A DNA stretch of 33,952 nucleotides from an uncultured Succinatimonas sp. GTDB lineage: Bacteria; Pseudomonadota; Gammaproteobacteria; Enterobacterales; Succinivibrionaceae. A program made the translations under genes and the position numbers. Where the stretch lies: the NCBI GenBank assembly GCA_900317105.1, contig ONFP01000017.1:1-33952 (forward strand), given 5' to 3'. Below, one piece after another: positions 1 through 8,217 of this stretch. The notes beneath the pieces were generated by a model. The model did not search any database. It was not told the origin of the DNA and saw nothing but the letters and a program-made list of their open reading frames with translations. Position 1 is the stretch's first letter. Every line of letters starts with the position of its first letter.

Positions 1-15
1 CAACAGAACACACCT

Positions 16-85
16 GATTAGAAAATATCCATTTTCTAATCGGCACGCTTTATCCCCGCAGTAAACTGCGTGGTTTTAGCGTGCC
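16..85. repeat. Two back-to-back hairpins of unknown origin
   Basis: The first hairpin is an 11-bp perfect inverted repeat (16-26 with 31-41) around a 4-nt ATCC loop. It abuts a second one with an 8-bp outer stem (GGCACGCT at 42-49, AGCGTGCC at 78-85) enclosing an inner stem CGCAG/CTGCG (57-61, 66-70) with a TAAA loop. Neither is followed by a clear T-run. The thrC terminator lies just to the right, so this element belongs to whatever lies left of the window. It could be a REP-like unit, the end of an IS200/IS605-type element, or the 3' part of a structured RNA. The structure is directly seen; the identity is unknown. Confidence 0.5.
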
Positions 86-96
86 TATTACTTGAT

Positions 97-128
97 AAAA
101 AAGGTGCCTTACATAAAGCACCTTTTTA
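97..128 (-). terminator. Rho-independent terminator after thrC
   Basis: AAAAAGGTGC at 98-107 pairs with GCACCTTTTT at 118-127 around a 10-nt loop. On the minus strand the stem GGTGC/GCACC runs into a six-T tract, as expected for the end of thrABC. The A-run on the other side means it could also work for a plus-strand transcript from the left. Confidence 0.85.
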
Positions 129-152
129 ATTTTGAGGAAAGTTAATTCAGAA

Positions 153-1433
153 CTACTTGTTTAATGCCTCAAGTACATAGTTCTTAAGAGTGTCATAATC
201 AGGCTTTAGAATCACACTCTTTGACTCAGCAGATACCTTGTCAGCCAGGGCCTTTGGAAGAGGAACATCAATGTTCAGAATTCTGTCCACATCACTCTTG
301 AACTTGGCTGGATGAGCGGTTCCCAGGAAGATACCAGTCTCACCTTCTTTTAGATTATCTGCTAATACCTGATATGCAATTGCAGCGTGAGGCTCAGCTA
401 TATAACCAGTCTTCTTGTACAGAGTCTGCATAGTAGTCTCAGTCTGAGCATCTGAAAGTGAACCAAAATCAAAATCAGACAGTTTCCAGCCCTGCATCTT
501 AACCAATGCCTCAACTCTTGGCCAATTATTAGGACGTGAAATATCCATTGCATTGGATAAAGTAGCAACAGTCTGATGAGGTTCCCAGTTACCGCTCTTC
601 AGATAACGAGGAACAGTATCATTGGCATTACATGAAATTACAAAGCGAGCCTTTAAGCCTAAAGCCTTGGCAATAAGACCTGCAGTAATATTTCCGAAAT
701 TACCGCAAGGCACAGAGAACACAACTTTATCACGCTTATCCTTAGGCAGCTGAGCTACAGCCTCAAAGTAGTATGAAACCTGAGCAAGCAGTCTTGAGAT
801 ATTGATTGAGTTGGCACTGTTAAGACCGATTCTTTCTTTGAACTCTGCATCGTCAAAGGCGGTCTTTACCATATCCTGACACTGATCAAAAATACCTTCA
901 ACCTGAACGGCCTTGATATTCTTTCCAAGAGTAGCGATCAGTTTTTCCTGAAGCTCTGAGATCTTTCCCTTTGGATACAGAACAACTACGTTAATGCCCT
1001 TCTGCTCATAAAAGGCTGCGGCTACTGCGGCACCGGTATCGCCAGAGGTTGCGGTCAGAATAGTTAAATCTTTATCGCCTTTAACTGCACTTAAAACACG
1101 GGCCATGAAACGGGCACCGAAATCCTTGAAGGCAAGGGTTGGTCCATGAAAAAGCTCTAAAGCATAGATATTCTCATCAGCCTTTACAATTGGAGCCTTG
1201 AATGTAAAGGCATCCTTTACAATAGCCTCTAAAGAAGGAATCTCATCTCCAATAAGATGACGGAGAATTTTAGCTGAACGCTCAGCCAAAGGCAGGTCCA
1301 GAAGCTCGTCAATATTGGTCAGAGGCTCAATATGATCAGGAAAGAACAGGCCCTGATCTCTACCGATACCTTTTACTACAGCCTGTGAAAAGCTTACCTT
1401 TTCACTATGATCTTTTAAGTTAAATAATTCCAT
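153..1433 (-). CDS. thrC: Threonine synthase
   Basis: PLP-dependent enzyme converting O-phosphohomoserine to L-threonine, the last step of threonine synthesis in the cytoplasm. The product is 426 residues, close to the 428 of E. coli ThrC. The N-terminal domain carries the HGPTLAFKDFGARF segment with the PLP-binding lysine, followed by the TATSGDTGAA phosphate-binding loop and a GNFGNITAG glycine loop. It is the last gene of thrABC, starting 11 nt after the thrB stop, with an AGAGAT Shine-Dalgarno in the gap, and it ends just before the terminator at 97-128. The start is well supported by the family-typical N-terminus MELFNLKDHSEKVSFSQAV. Nothing is unusual. Confidence 0.97.
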   Translation of the reverse strand: MELFNLKDHSEKVSFSQAVVKGIGRDQGLFFPDHIEPLTNIDELLDLPLAERSAKILRHLIGDEIPSLEAIVKDAFTFKAPIVKADENIYALELFHGPTLAFKDFGARFMARVLSAVKGDKDLTILTATSGDTGAAVAAAFYEQKGINVVVLYPKGKISELQEKLIATLGKNIKAVQVEGIFDQCQDMVKTAFDDAEFKERIGLNSANSINISRLLAQVSYYFEAVAQLPKDKRDKVVFSVPCGNFGNITAGLIAKALGLKARFVISCNANDTVPRYLKSGNWEPHQTVATLSNAMDISRPNNWPRVEALVKMQGWKLSDFDFGSLSDAQTETTMQTLYKKTGYIAEPHAAIAYQVLADNLKEGETGIFLGTAHPAKFKSDVDRILNIDVPLPKALADKVSAESKSVILKPDYDTLKNYVLEALNK

Positions 1434-1444
1434 AGAAATCTCTT

Positions 1445-2404
1445 TTATAGTTCTTCAGCATATGAGCCACGTCTGTCAATCTTGCAGATATGACAGAAAC
1501 CATCTTCGTTAGCAATAAAATTGCGTTCAAGGTATTCTTTCATTTCCTTTGCTTTCTCAAGATCTTCAAAGATTGAGAAAACAGAGGAGCCTGAGCCTGA
1601 AATACCGGTAGCAAGAGCACCGATTGAAGCACCCTGTTCACGGGCATCTGCAAATCCAGGAATTAAGGATGCACGGTAAGGTTCTGCAATGACATCCACC
1701 AGAAGTTTTGAGGCCAGCTTGTCATTATGAGTATGGCAGGCATGAACAAAAGCAGATAATCTGCGACCATAGGTAATTACATCAGATCTTGAGTATTCCT
1801 TTGGAAGGATCTTTCTTGCAGCAGAAGTTGAAACCTTAATACCAGGGAAACATGAAACCCAGTACCAGTTGTCAAAGTCAGGCAGAGTGGTTGAAATACA
1901 GTTATCTTCCTGAACAATCAGCTGCAGACCTCCGAAATAACAAGGAGCAACATTGTCATAATGGATAGAGCCGGAGATTTTTCCTTCAAGCTCCCCCATA
2001 AGCTCAAGTCGTCCCATCTCTCCCAGAACATTTCCATGAATTGTATCTAGGGCCAGAACAGCTGCAACCACACTTGAGGCTGATGAACCAAGACCTGAGC
2101 AGATAGGAAGATTCTTGGACAGCTCCATATGCACGTCCTTAACTTCCCTGCCCATTTTCTCAAGCTTATCCTTAAATAAAAGGAATGCATCATATACAAT
2201 GTTCTTCTTAGAATCAGAAGGAAGCTTATGAGCATACTTGCCTGTAACACTTACAGAGCAGCCTGCCCTGTCAGATTCACTGATAACAATCTCATCACCT
2301 AGTATGGCTCCTGAGATAGGCTTTAACGCCGCTCCCAGCAGATCAAAACCTACTGATAAATTAGCGGCTGAAGCAGGAGCAAAGGCTTTGAATTTCTTAG
2401 ACAT
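1445..2404 (-). CDS. thrB: Homoserine kinase
   Basis: GHMP-family kinase phosphorylating L-homoserine with ATP, supplying the ThrC substrate. It has 319 residues against 310 in E. coli. The N-terminal APASAANLSVGFD segment and the GHMP ATP loop PICSGLGSSASSVVAA (around residues 100-115) are intact, as is the C-terminal ATGISGSGSSVF motif. The ATG sits two bases after the thrA TAG stop, with the Shine-Dalgarno TGAGGA inside the end of thrA, so the two are probably translationally coupled. This is the canonical thrABC order. Confidence 0.97.
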   Translation of the reverse strand: MSKKFKAFAPASAANLSVGFDLLGAALKPISGAILGDEIVISESDRAGCSVSVTGKYAHKLPSDSKKNIVYDAFLLFKDKLEKMGREVKDVHMELSKNLPICSGLGSSASSVVAAVLALDTIHGNVLGEMGRLELMGELEGKISGSIHYDNVAPCYFGGLQLIVQEDNCISTTLPDFDNWYWVSCFPGIKVSTSAARKILPKEYSRSDVITYGRRLSAFVHACHTHNDKLASKLLVDVIAEPYRASLIPGFADAREQGASIGALATGISGSGSSVFSIFEDLEKAKEMKEYLERNFIANEDGFCHICKIDRRGSYAEEL

Positions 2405-2406
2405 CT

Positions 2407-4869
2407 CTAATCCTCATGAGTCCAGTTCTGAAGACGCAGAACATCAGAAAGAACACCTGCTGCAGTAACCTCCGTACCGGCACCGTAACCACGGATAACC
2501 AGAGGAATTGGCTGATAGTATAATGTTGTAAGAGCCAGAGCATTCTCTCCGTCGCGAACTCTGAAAAGAGGATCCTCAGGGCCAACCTCACGCAGCTGAC
2601 AGAAAACCTTTCCTTCCTTGATACAGCCAACATAACGAAGAACCTTGCCTTCTGACTTTGCAGAAGCGACCTTCTTTGAGAACTCTGCATCTGCATTCTT
2701 CAGGTTGGCAATAACTTCCTTGGCATTGCTGCCCTTGAGGAATTTAGGATCGACAATTGAATCAATCTTCACATCAGAAAGCTCAAGTTCCATACCGTTT
2801 TCACGAGCAAGGATCAGAAGCTTACGACCAACATCCATACCATCAAGATCATCTGCAGGATTAGGTTCAGTAAAGCCCTTCTCATAAGCGATCCTGGTTG
2901 CCTCAGACAAGCTCTTGCCATCTTCTACCAGACCAAAGATGAATGATAGTGTACCAGAAAGAATACCGGCGAAATCAATCAGTTCGTCTCCTGCAGCAAG
3001 CTGGTTCTGCATAGTGTTGATAACAGGAAGACCTGCACCAACATTTGCTTCGTACAGGAACTTACGGTGATGAAGTTTTGCCGCCTCACGAAGCTTTCTG
3101 TAGAAATCAAAGCTTAAGGTATTGGCCTTCTTGCTTGGAGTTACAATGTGATATCCAGCCTTCATATAATCAATATATGACTTGGCAAGTTCCTCTGAAG
3201 TTGTACAGTCAACTAAAATTGGATTTAACAGATGAGCTGACTTGATTAAAGCCTCGGCAGTCTCAGGAGTTAAAGCTTCTGATTCAGAAGACCCAAGAAG
3301 TTCTCTGTAGTTAGACAGATCAACACAGTTAGGATCAGATATAAAATGTTTTGAGTTACCTATACCGACAACTCTGATATCAATCCCCTGCTTTGAAGAC
3401 AGCATCTCGCGCTGACGCTTGATCTGAGACAGCAGCTCACCACCAACACCGCCACAGCCTAGAAGAACAATATCAAGTCTCTGCTTGGAATTGAAGAAAG
3501 CGGTATGAGCAAAGGCCACAGCCTCTGGTACACGCTTCTGAGAAATAACTGCGGAAATTGAACGTTCTGAAGATCCTTGAGCAATGGCACGAATATTAAC
3601 GTTAGCCTCAGCCAGAGCACGGAAGAACTTACCGGATATTCCTCGTACAGTCCTCATGCCGTCACCTACAACAGAGATAATGGCACAGCCCTCTTTAACT
3701 TCAATAGGATTTAACAGACCTTCTTTAAGCTCAAGTTTGAACTCGTTGGTAATAGCTCTTTTAGCCTTTGACAGCTCGGACTGATTTACACAGAAGGAAA
3801 TTGAATACTCAGAAGAAGACTGGGTAATCAGAGTTACAGAAACATTGGCACGAGATACAGCGGTAAAAAGTCTTCCTGCCATACCTACCATACCCTTCAT
3901 ACCTGGTCCGGAGATATTTAACAGAGCAATACCTTTCAGATCGGAGATACCCTTAATAGGGATAGACAAATCAGTTTCCTCAGAAATTAAGGTACCCTCC
4001 CCCTTTGGGTTCTTGGTATTCTTAATCAGACAAGGAATGTGGAACTGAGCAATAGGAGCAATGGTTCGAGGATGCAGAACTTTGGCGCCAAAGTATGACA
4101 GCTCCATAGCCTCAGCGTAGGACATTTTTCTTAAAAGAATTGCACCTGAAACAGCTCTTGGATCACAGCTGTAGACACCGTCAACGTCAGTCCATATCTC
4201 ACAGCACTCAGCATTTGAAATCGCTGCAAGACAGGCTGCAGAGTAATCTGAACCGTTACGTCCAAGCAGAACCAGCTCGCCTTGAGCATTTCCGCCACAG
4301 AAACCGCTCATCAGGGTGATTGCTTCCTTATCATCTTCCAAAGCTGCATATCTTGCTTTGGAAGCATCAATATTCACAGAAGACTCCATGATAGGACCTT
4401 CTGTTACTAAAACCTTAACAGGATCGATTACACGAACTTTCTTGCCTAAGGACTTTAAAAGTTCTTCCATGATAAGAATAGAGAAACTCTCACCGCGACT
4501 TTCGATATATGCCATTACAAGCTCAGGACATACTCCAAGTAAAGCCATGCCATCAACTCTCTTGCGGATGGTTTCCATGGTCTTGTTGTACTCAGAGAGA
4601 ATCTTTTTGGTGTTGAAACCTTCGAACTTAGAGCCTAATGTTGTAATAATTGGTTCAATAATTGCGCGAATGTCATCAAATTCCTTTAAACCACTGTTTC
4701 CTGCAGCACCTTGTGCAACTAGAGCAACTAGCAGATTGGTGATCTTTGCAGGGGCAGATAAAACTAAAGCTGTCTGAGAATGTGCAGCAGTATCAAGCGC
4801 AATTTTGGCAACATCCTGGAAACGCTCAGCGTTGGCAACAGATGTTCCACCAAATTTAAGAACACGCAT
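2407..4869 (-). CDS. thrA: Bifunctional aspartokinase I / homoserine dehydrogenase I
   Basis: Fused enzyme catalysing the first and third steps of the aspartate pathway to threonine. It is 820 residues, the same length as E. coli ThrA. The N-terminal kinase domain begins MRVLKFGGTSVANAERF (KFGGTS is the aspartokinase signature). Two ACT regulatory domains lie around residues 310-460, and the homoserine dehydrogenase domain starts near 465 with the VLLGCGGVGGELL nucleotide-binding loop. Thr-operon context and ThrA-like N-terminus favour ThrA over MetL. The start has a good AGGAGC Shine-Dalgarno. Feedback inhibition by threonine is expected from the family, not shown here. It heads the operon and is transcribed divergently from the gene at 5093. 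Confidence 0.97.
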   Translation of the reverse strand: MRVLKFGGTSVANAERFQDVAKIALDTAAHSQTALVLSAPAKITNLLVALVAQGAAGNSGLKEFDDIRAIIEPIITTLGSKFEGFNTKKILSEYNKTMETIRKRVDGMALLGVCPELVMAYIESRGESFSILIMEELLKSLGKKVRVIDPVKVLVTEGPIMESSVNIDASKARYAALEDDKEAITLMSGFCGGNAQGELVLLGRNGSDYSAACLAAISNAECCEIWTDVDGVYSCDPRAVSGAILLRKMSYAEAMELSYFGAKVLHPRTIAPIAQFHIPCLIKNTKNPKGEGTLISEETDLSIPIKGISDLKGIALLNISGPGMKGMVGMAGRLFTAVSRANVSVTLITQSSSEYSISFCVNQSELSKAKRAITNEFKLELKEGLLNPIEVKEGCAIISVVGDGMRTVRGISGKFFRALAEANVNIRAIAQGSSERSISAVISQKRVPEAVAFAHTAFFNSKQRLDIVLLGCGGVGGELLSQIKRQREMLSSKQGIDIRVVGIGNSKHFISDPNCVDLSNYRELLGSSESEALTPETAEALIKSAHLLNPILVDCTTSEELAKSYIDYMKAGYHIVTPSKKANTLSFDFYRKLREAAKLHHRKFLYEANVGAGLPVINTMQNQLAAGDELIDFAGILSGTLSFIFGLVEDGKSLSEATRIAYEKGFTEPNPADDLDGMDVGRKLLILARENGMELELSDVKIDSIVDPKFLKGSNAKEVIANLKNADAEFSKKVASAKSEGKVLRYVGCIKEGKVFCQLREVGPEDPLFRVRDGENALALTTLYYQPIPLVIRGYGAGTEVTAAGVLSDVLRLQNWTHED

Positions 4870-4915
4870 ATAAGCTCCTAAAAATCTTATCTATTTAAAT
4901 AATTCGTATTTTGGT

Positions 4916-4944
4916 ATTTTTTAAGTTTTTATATTTTTTGTCAA
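4916..4944 (-). promoter_or_regulatory. Predicted thrABC promoter
   Basis: On the minus strand a perfect TTGACA (-35, 4939-4944) is followed after 17 bp by AAAAAT (-10, 4916-4921, 4 of 6 matches). Transcription would start about 40 nt before the thrA ATG, leaving no space for a thrL-type leader peptide and attenuator. An inverted repeat TTGCC/GGCAA lies just upstream (4963-4978) and might be an operator. Confidence 0.6.
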
Positions 4945-5092
4945 ACATAATTTGGTTTCGGCTTGCCGGATGTGGCAAAGACTTTCTTCACCAAAATAGA
5001 ATTTATAAATAATAAGCTTAAATTTCAGTTAGTTAACAAAATGGCATTACTTTTGCTGTTTTTTAGTCATTCAGAAGAGGAAATCGAAGAAA

Positions 5093-5842
5093 ATGGCTAT
5101 AGATTCGGCATTAGACGTACTTGGTACGAGTATTTTTGAGAATATAAAATCAAATCGCAATTTGCGAAGTGACGTTGCACTGTTTTCGAACGTATTATTA
5201 AAAAATATGCTCGAAAGTGGTGTTTCTGTAGAAAAAGCAGTTTCAAAAAACACCTCTCCTGATAAAAAACAGAAACAGGAAAAAGAAGGGAACTCAGAAA
5301 ATGTTGAAATTGATGAGCAGGAAACAGCATCAACGCAAAGCTCCTACCAGTACAAGGTAAACGGTATTGATTATGCATACAGTATCAGTCAGTGCATGTA
5401 CGGTCCTGAAGTGGAACCGGTTATCAGACAGGATGGAAAACTGAATCCGATCAATGTACTTTTCTATAACAACATAATATACAACGGCAATCTCAGACCA
5501 GATAAATTAACAGATATAGATCTCGGAAGTAAAATCGCCCTCACCTTATATATAGGTTCACTAATGCAGGAATACACCATCACCAGTGTAGATATAAGTA
5601 CCTTCAGTCTTATGAATCAATGCTCTACCCCTAATGCATGCAATACCTGCACATCCGCGCAGTGCTATGTAATAGTCCTTTATATAATAGGAATAAATCT
5701 GCTCTTCTATATAAAGGAAAAGAAGCCTGACCGTTTCAACTATAGGAACGAAAAGAAAAAACAACTTAAGAATATGAAGAAAAAAGAGGAAGAACAGAAA
5801 GAAAATATGAAGAATTTTGCAGCTGGTTTTCAATTTGGTTAA
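5093..5842 (+). CDS. Hypothetical membrane protein with a Cys cluster
   Basis: I do not recognise this 249-residue protein. Residues 1-90 are hydrophilic, with a Lys/Glu/Gln-rich linker around 50-85. A probable beta-rich middle domain follows (about 85-175). Next comes the cluster CSTPNACNTCTSAQC (four Cys, around 180-195), abutting a single hydrophobic segment (about 195-212). The tail is a highly charged Lys/Glu coiled-coil-like stretch ending FAAGFQFG. There is no N-terminal signal peptide, so the segment may be a C-proximal anchor with a cytoplasmic basic tail. The Cys could bind metal or form disulfides. The gene stands alone, divergent from thrA and followed by its own terminator. Its start has only a loose Shine-Dalgarno (AGAGG 13 nt upstream, GAAGA closer). 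Confidence 0.75.
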   Translation: MAIDSALDVLGTSIFENIKSNRNLRSDVALFSNVLLKNMLESGVSVEKAVSKNTSPDKKQKQEKEGNSENVEIDEQETASTQSSYQYKVNGIDYAYSISQCMYGPEVEPVIRQDGKLNPINVLFYNNIIYNGNLRPDKLTDIDLGSKIALTLYIGSLMQEYTITSVDISTFSLMNQCSTPNACNTCTSAQCYVIVLYIIGINLLFYIKEKKPDRFNYRNEKKKQLKNMKKKEEEQKENMKNFAAGFQFG

Positions 5843-5871
5843 AATAATCCTCAATAGACCGCTTTCAAAAA

Positions 5872-5901
5872 AAAATGTGCTGTATAGCACATTTTGTATT
5901 T
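5872..5901 (+). terminator. Terminator after the Cys-cluster protein gene
   Basis: AAAATGTGCT (5872-5881) pairs with AGCACATTTT (5886-5895) around a GTAT loop. The right side runs into a T-rich stretch. Confidence 0.75.
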
Positions 5902-6001
5902 TAAACTCACCAAAAATAGCGCTCTAAATTATCACAATTAAAAAAAACAATCCTAAGTCACAAAATTATAGTAGAATGACGAAAGTTTTTATAAATCATA
6001 A

Positions 6002-6018
6002 ATACGATATTTTCGTAT
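6002..6018 (+). promoter_or_regulatory. Inverted repeat in the tpiA leader
   Basis: ATACGA (6002-6007) and TCGTAT (6013-6018) form a 6-bp inverted repeat about 30 nt before the tpiA start. It may be a small hairpin in the 5' UTR or a protein site. No function is established. Confidence 0.3.
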
Positions 6019-6045
6019 CTTGAATAACTATTGAGGGATAGCATT

Positions 6046-6807
6046 ATGAGAAAACCTGTTGTAATGGGTAACTGGAAATTAAACGGCACCAAGTCAACCG
6101 TAACTGATTTAATCAAGGCATTCACTGGTGTTGCAAACGCAAATGAAAAGGTTGATGTTGCAATCTGCGCACCTGCTATTTTCATCGGTATGGTTGAGTC
6201 ATTAGCAACTGGTTCAAAGCTACAGTGGGGTTCAGAGGACGTTGATGTTCATACTTCTGGTGCTTTCACTGGTGAGAATTCTCCTGTTATGATCAAGGAA
6301 TTCGGTTCAAAATACGCTATCGTTGGTCACTCAGAGCGTCGTGGCTACCACAACGAGTCAAATGAAGTTGTAGCAGCTAAGTTCAAGGCAGCTCAAGACA
6401 ACGGTCTAGTACCTGTTCTTTGCATTGGTGAGTCAGAGGCTGAATACGATGCAGGTAAAACTCTAGATGTATGTCAGGCTGAAATCAAGGCAGTTATCGA
6501 CCTATGCGGTATTGAGGCATTCAAGAATGCAATCATCGCTTATGAGCCAATCTGGGCTATCGGTACCGGTAAGACTGCAACTCCAGAAATCGCTCAGAAT
6601 GTTCACGCAGGTATCAGAGCATTCTTAAAGACCTTCAATGCTGAAGTTGCTGACGGCGTTCGCATCCTATACGGTGGTTCATGCAATGCTAAGACTGCAC
6701 CAGAGCTATTCGCACAGAAGGACATTGATGGCGGTCTAATTGGTGGTGCTTCACTAAAGGTTGCAGATTTCACAGCAATTATCGAAGCAGCTACAGCAAA
6801 CGCATAA
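6046..6807 (+). CDS. tpiA: Triosephosphate isomerase
   Basis: Interconverts dihydroxyacetone phosphate and glyceraldehyde 3-phosphate in glycolysis. It is a 253-residue TIM barrel. The start at 6046 gives [14 protein letters not shown], matching the family N-terminus, and has GAGGG 8 nt upstream. An upstream in-frame TTG at 6031 overlaps that Shine-Dalgarno and is rejected. The catalytic Lys in GNWKLNG, the His in [10 protein letters not shown] and the Glu in [11 protein letters not shown] are all present, with the phosphate-binding GGSCN and GGLIGGASL loops at the C-terminus. pfkA follows after 25 nt, so the two probably share a transcript. Confidence 0.97.
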   Translation: MRKPVVMGNWKLNGTKSTVTDLIKAFTGVANANEKVDVAICAPAIFIGMVESLATGSKLQWGSEDVDVHTSGAFTGENSPVMIKEFGSKYAIVGHSERRGYHNESNEVVAAKFKAAQDNGLVPVLCIGESEAEYDAGKTLDVCQAEIKAVIDLCGIEAFKNAIIAYEPIWAIGTGKTATPEIAQNVHAGIRAFLKTFNAEVADGVRILYGGSCNAKTAPELFAQKDIDGGLIGGASLKVADFTAIIEAATANA

Positions 6808-6832
6808 TTATTACAAACGGATAAATAACTAT

Positions 6833-7798
6833 ATGTCTATCAAAAAAATAGGTGTATTAACCTCAGGTGGTGATGCACCAGGAATGAATGCAGCTATTCG
6901 TGCTGTTGTTAGAACTGCGCTTTCTTATGGTTGGGAAGTAGTAGGTGTAATCGATGGTTACGCCGGACTTCATGCTGGTAATTTTATTCAGCTAACCAGA
7001 CGTTCAGTATCTGATCTGTTAAACCGTGGCGGTACCTTCTTAGGTACAGCACGTTTCCCACAGTTCAAGGATCCTAAGGTACGTGAGGAAGCTGTTGAGG
7101 TTATGAAGCAGAACGGAATCGACGCCCTGGTTGTTATCGGCGGTGACGGTTCATACATGGGTGCAAAGTTCATCTCTGAGCTTGGTTTCCCTTGCATTGG
7201 TCTACCAGGAACTATCGATAATGATATTGCTGGTACTGATGCTACCATCGGTTTCGATACAGCTTTAAATACTGCCGTTGAAGCAATTGATAAGCTGCGT
7301 GACACCTGCTCATCACACAAGAGAATCAGTGTTGTTGAGGTTATGGGTCACCACTGCGGTGATTTAGCTGTATGTGCAGCTGTATCATGCGGTGTTGAGG
7401 CTGTTCTTGTTCCTGAAGTTAAATGGGACAAGGACGAAGTATACGCAAGCATCAAGAGATCTGTTGACGCAGGTAAGCGTCACGCTATTCTGGTAGTTTG
7501 CGAGCTTCAGACTGATGTTCATCAGATGGCAAAGGATCTTGAGGCTCTAACCGGTCTTGAGACACGTGCTACAGTTCTGGGACACATCCAGAGAGGTGGT
7601 ACTCCATCAGCTGTTGACCGTGTATTAGCATCTCGTATGGGTGCTTATGCGTGTGAGCTTTTAAAGTCAGGTGAGTCTGGCCGTTGTGTTGCTCTAAAGC
7701 GCGGTGAACTAGTTCACTACGATATTATTGAGTGCATCAACAGCATGAAGCACAGATTCATGAAGACCACTTACGATCTAGCTTGCAGCTTAGGATAA
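6833..7798 (+). CDS. pfkA: ATP-dependent 6-phosphofructokinase
   Basis: Phosphorylates fructose 6-phosphate with ATP, the committed step of glycolysis. The start at 6833 ([19 protein letters not shown]) gives 321 residues, against 320 in E. coli PfkA. An in-frame ATG at 6761 lies inside tpiA and is rejected. GGDGS carries the glycine associated with ATP rather than pyrophosphate use. [12 protein letters not shown] holds the catalytic aspartates, and [13 protein letters not shown] and [12 protein letters not shown] are substrate-binding motifs. The Shine-Dalgarno is weak, so translation may depend on coupling to tpiA 25 nt upstream. A strong terminator follows. Confidence 0.97.
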   Translation: MSIKKIGVLTSGGDAPGMNAAIRAVVRTALSYGWEVVGVIDGYAGLHAGNFIQLTRRSVSDLLNRGGTFLGTARFPQFKDPKVREEAVEVMKQNGIDALVVIGGDGSYMGAKFISELGFPCIGLPGTIDNDIAGTDATIGFDTALNTAVEAIDKLRDTCSSHKRISVVEVMGHHCGDLAVCAAVSCGVEAVLVPEVKWDKDEVYASIKRSVDAGKRHAILVVCELQTDVHQMAKDLEALTGLETRATVLGHIQRGGTPSAVDRVLASRMGAYACELLKSGESGRCVALKRGELVHYDIIECINSMKHRFMKTTYDLACSLG

Positions 7799-7819
7799 TA
7801 AGTAGCATTATGTATCGTG

Positions 7820-7851
7820 CAAGGCCCTCATTAGAGGGCTTTGTTTTTTTG
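7820..7851 (+). terminator. Terminator after tpiA-pfkA
   Basis: GCCCTC (7824-7829) pairs with GAGGGC (7834-7839), extended outward by CAAG/TTTG with one wobble. The loop is ATTA, followed by a seven-T run. Confidence 0.9.
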
Positions 7852-7919
7852 GTTCATCTAAATAAGTTTAAACAGTGAACAGAACGAAATTTTATGCATT
7901 TATTGTCGAAAGAAACGAG

Positions 7920-8198
7920 CTAATCACTAGAAGAAGACAAAACAAACCTGACTTTTCCTTGCAGAGCAAGGATTGCCCTCTCAATATTCTCAGAAGCAAC
8001 ACTGATTCTGAATGTCATAAGATTAACATGTTTACCTAGTCTTGCAGGATGGATGCGAGCTCCGCAACCTGCAACAGGCATCTCCTCTGCAGCATATTCG
8101 TAATACCTTATCTGTTCTTTTTCCAGCAGACTTTTCGCAAGATTAAAATCATCTTCATCAGATGACTGATAGACAGCTGTTTTCTTTTTAAAAAACAT
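7920..8198 (-). CDS. DUF2007-like putative signal-transducing protein
   Basis: A 92-residue soluble protein resembling small DUF2007-type domains, which follow the pattern of a beta strand, a helix with paired acidic residues (YQSSDEDDFNLAKSLLEKEQI), and a closing strand and helix. DUF2007 proteins are annotated only as putative signal transducers; no biochemical role is known. Cys45, in AGCGARIHPARLG, is the only Cys. The gene starts 19 nt after the stop of the Sel1-repeat lipoprotein, with an AGGG Shine-Dalgarno, so it is likely the last gene of that operon. The family call is moderate; the ORF itself is well supported by position and codon pattern. Confidence 0.7.
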   Translation of the reverse strand: MFFKKKTAVYQSSDEDDFNLAKSLLEKEQIRYYEYAAEEMPVAGCGARIHPARLGKHVNLMTFRISVASENIERAILALQGKVRFVLSSSSD

Positions 8199-8217
8199 TA
8201 AAAAACCCTGTTAGGTA

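Noticed and set aside
4316-4777. 153-codon plus-strand frame inside thrA
   Set aside because: Lies entirely opposite a well-conserved gene with no family resemblance; a shadow frame.
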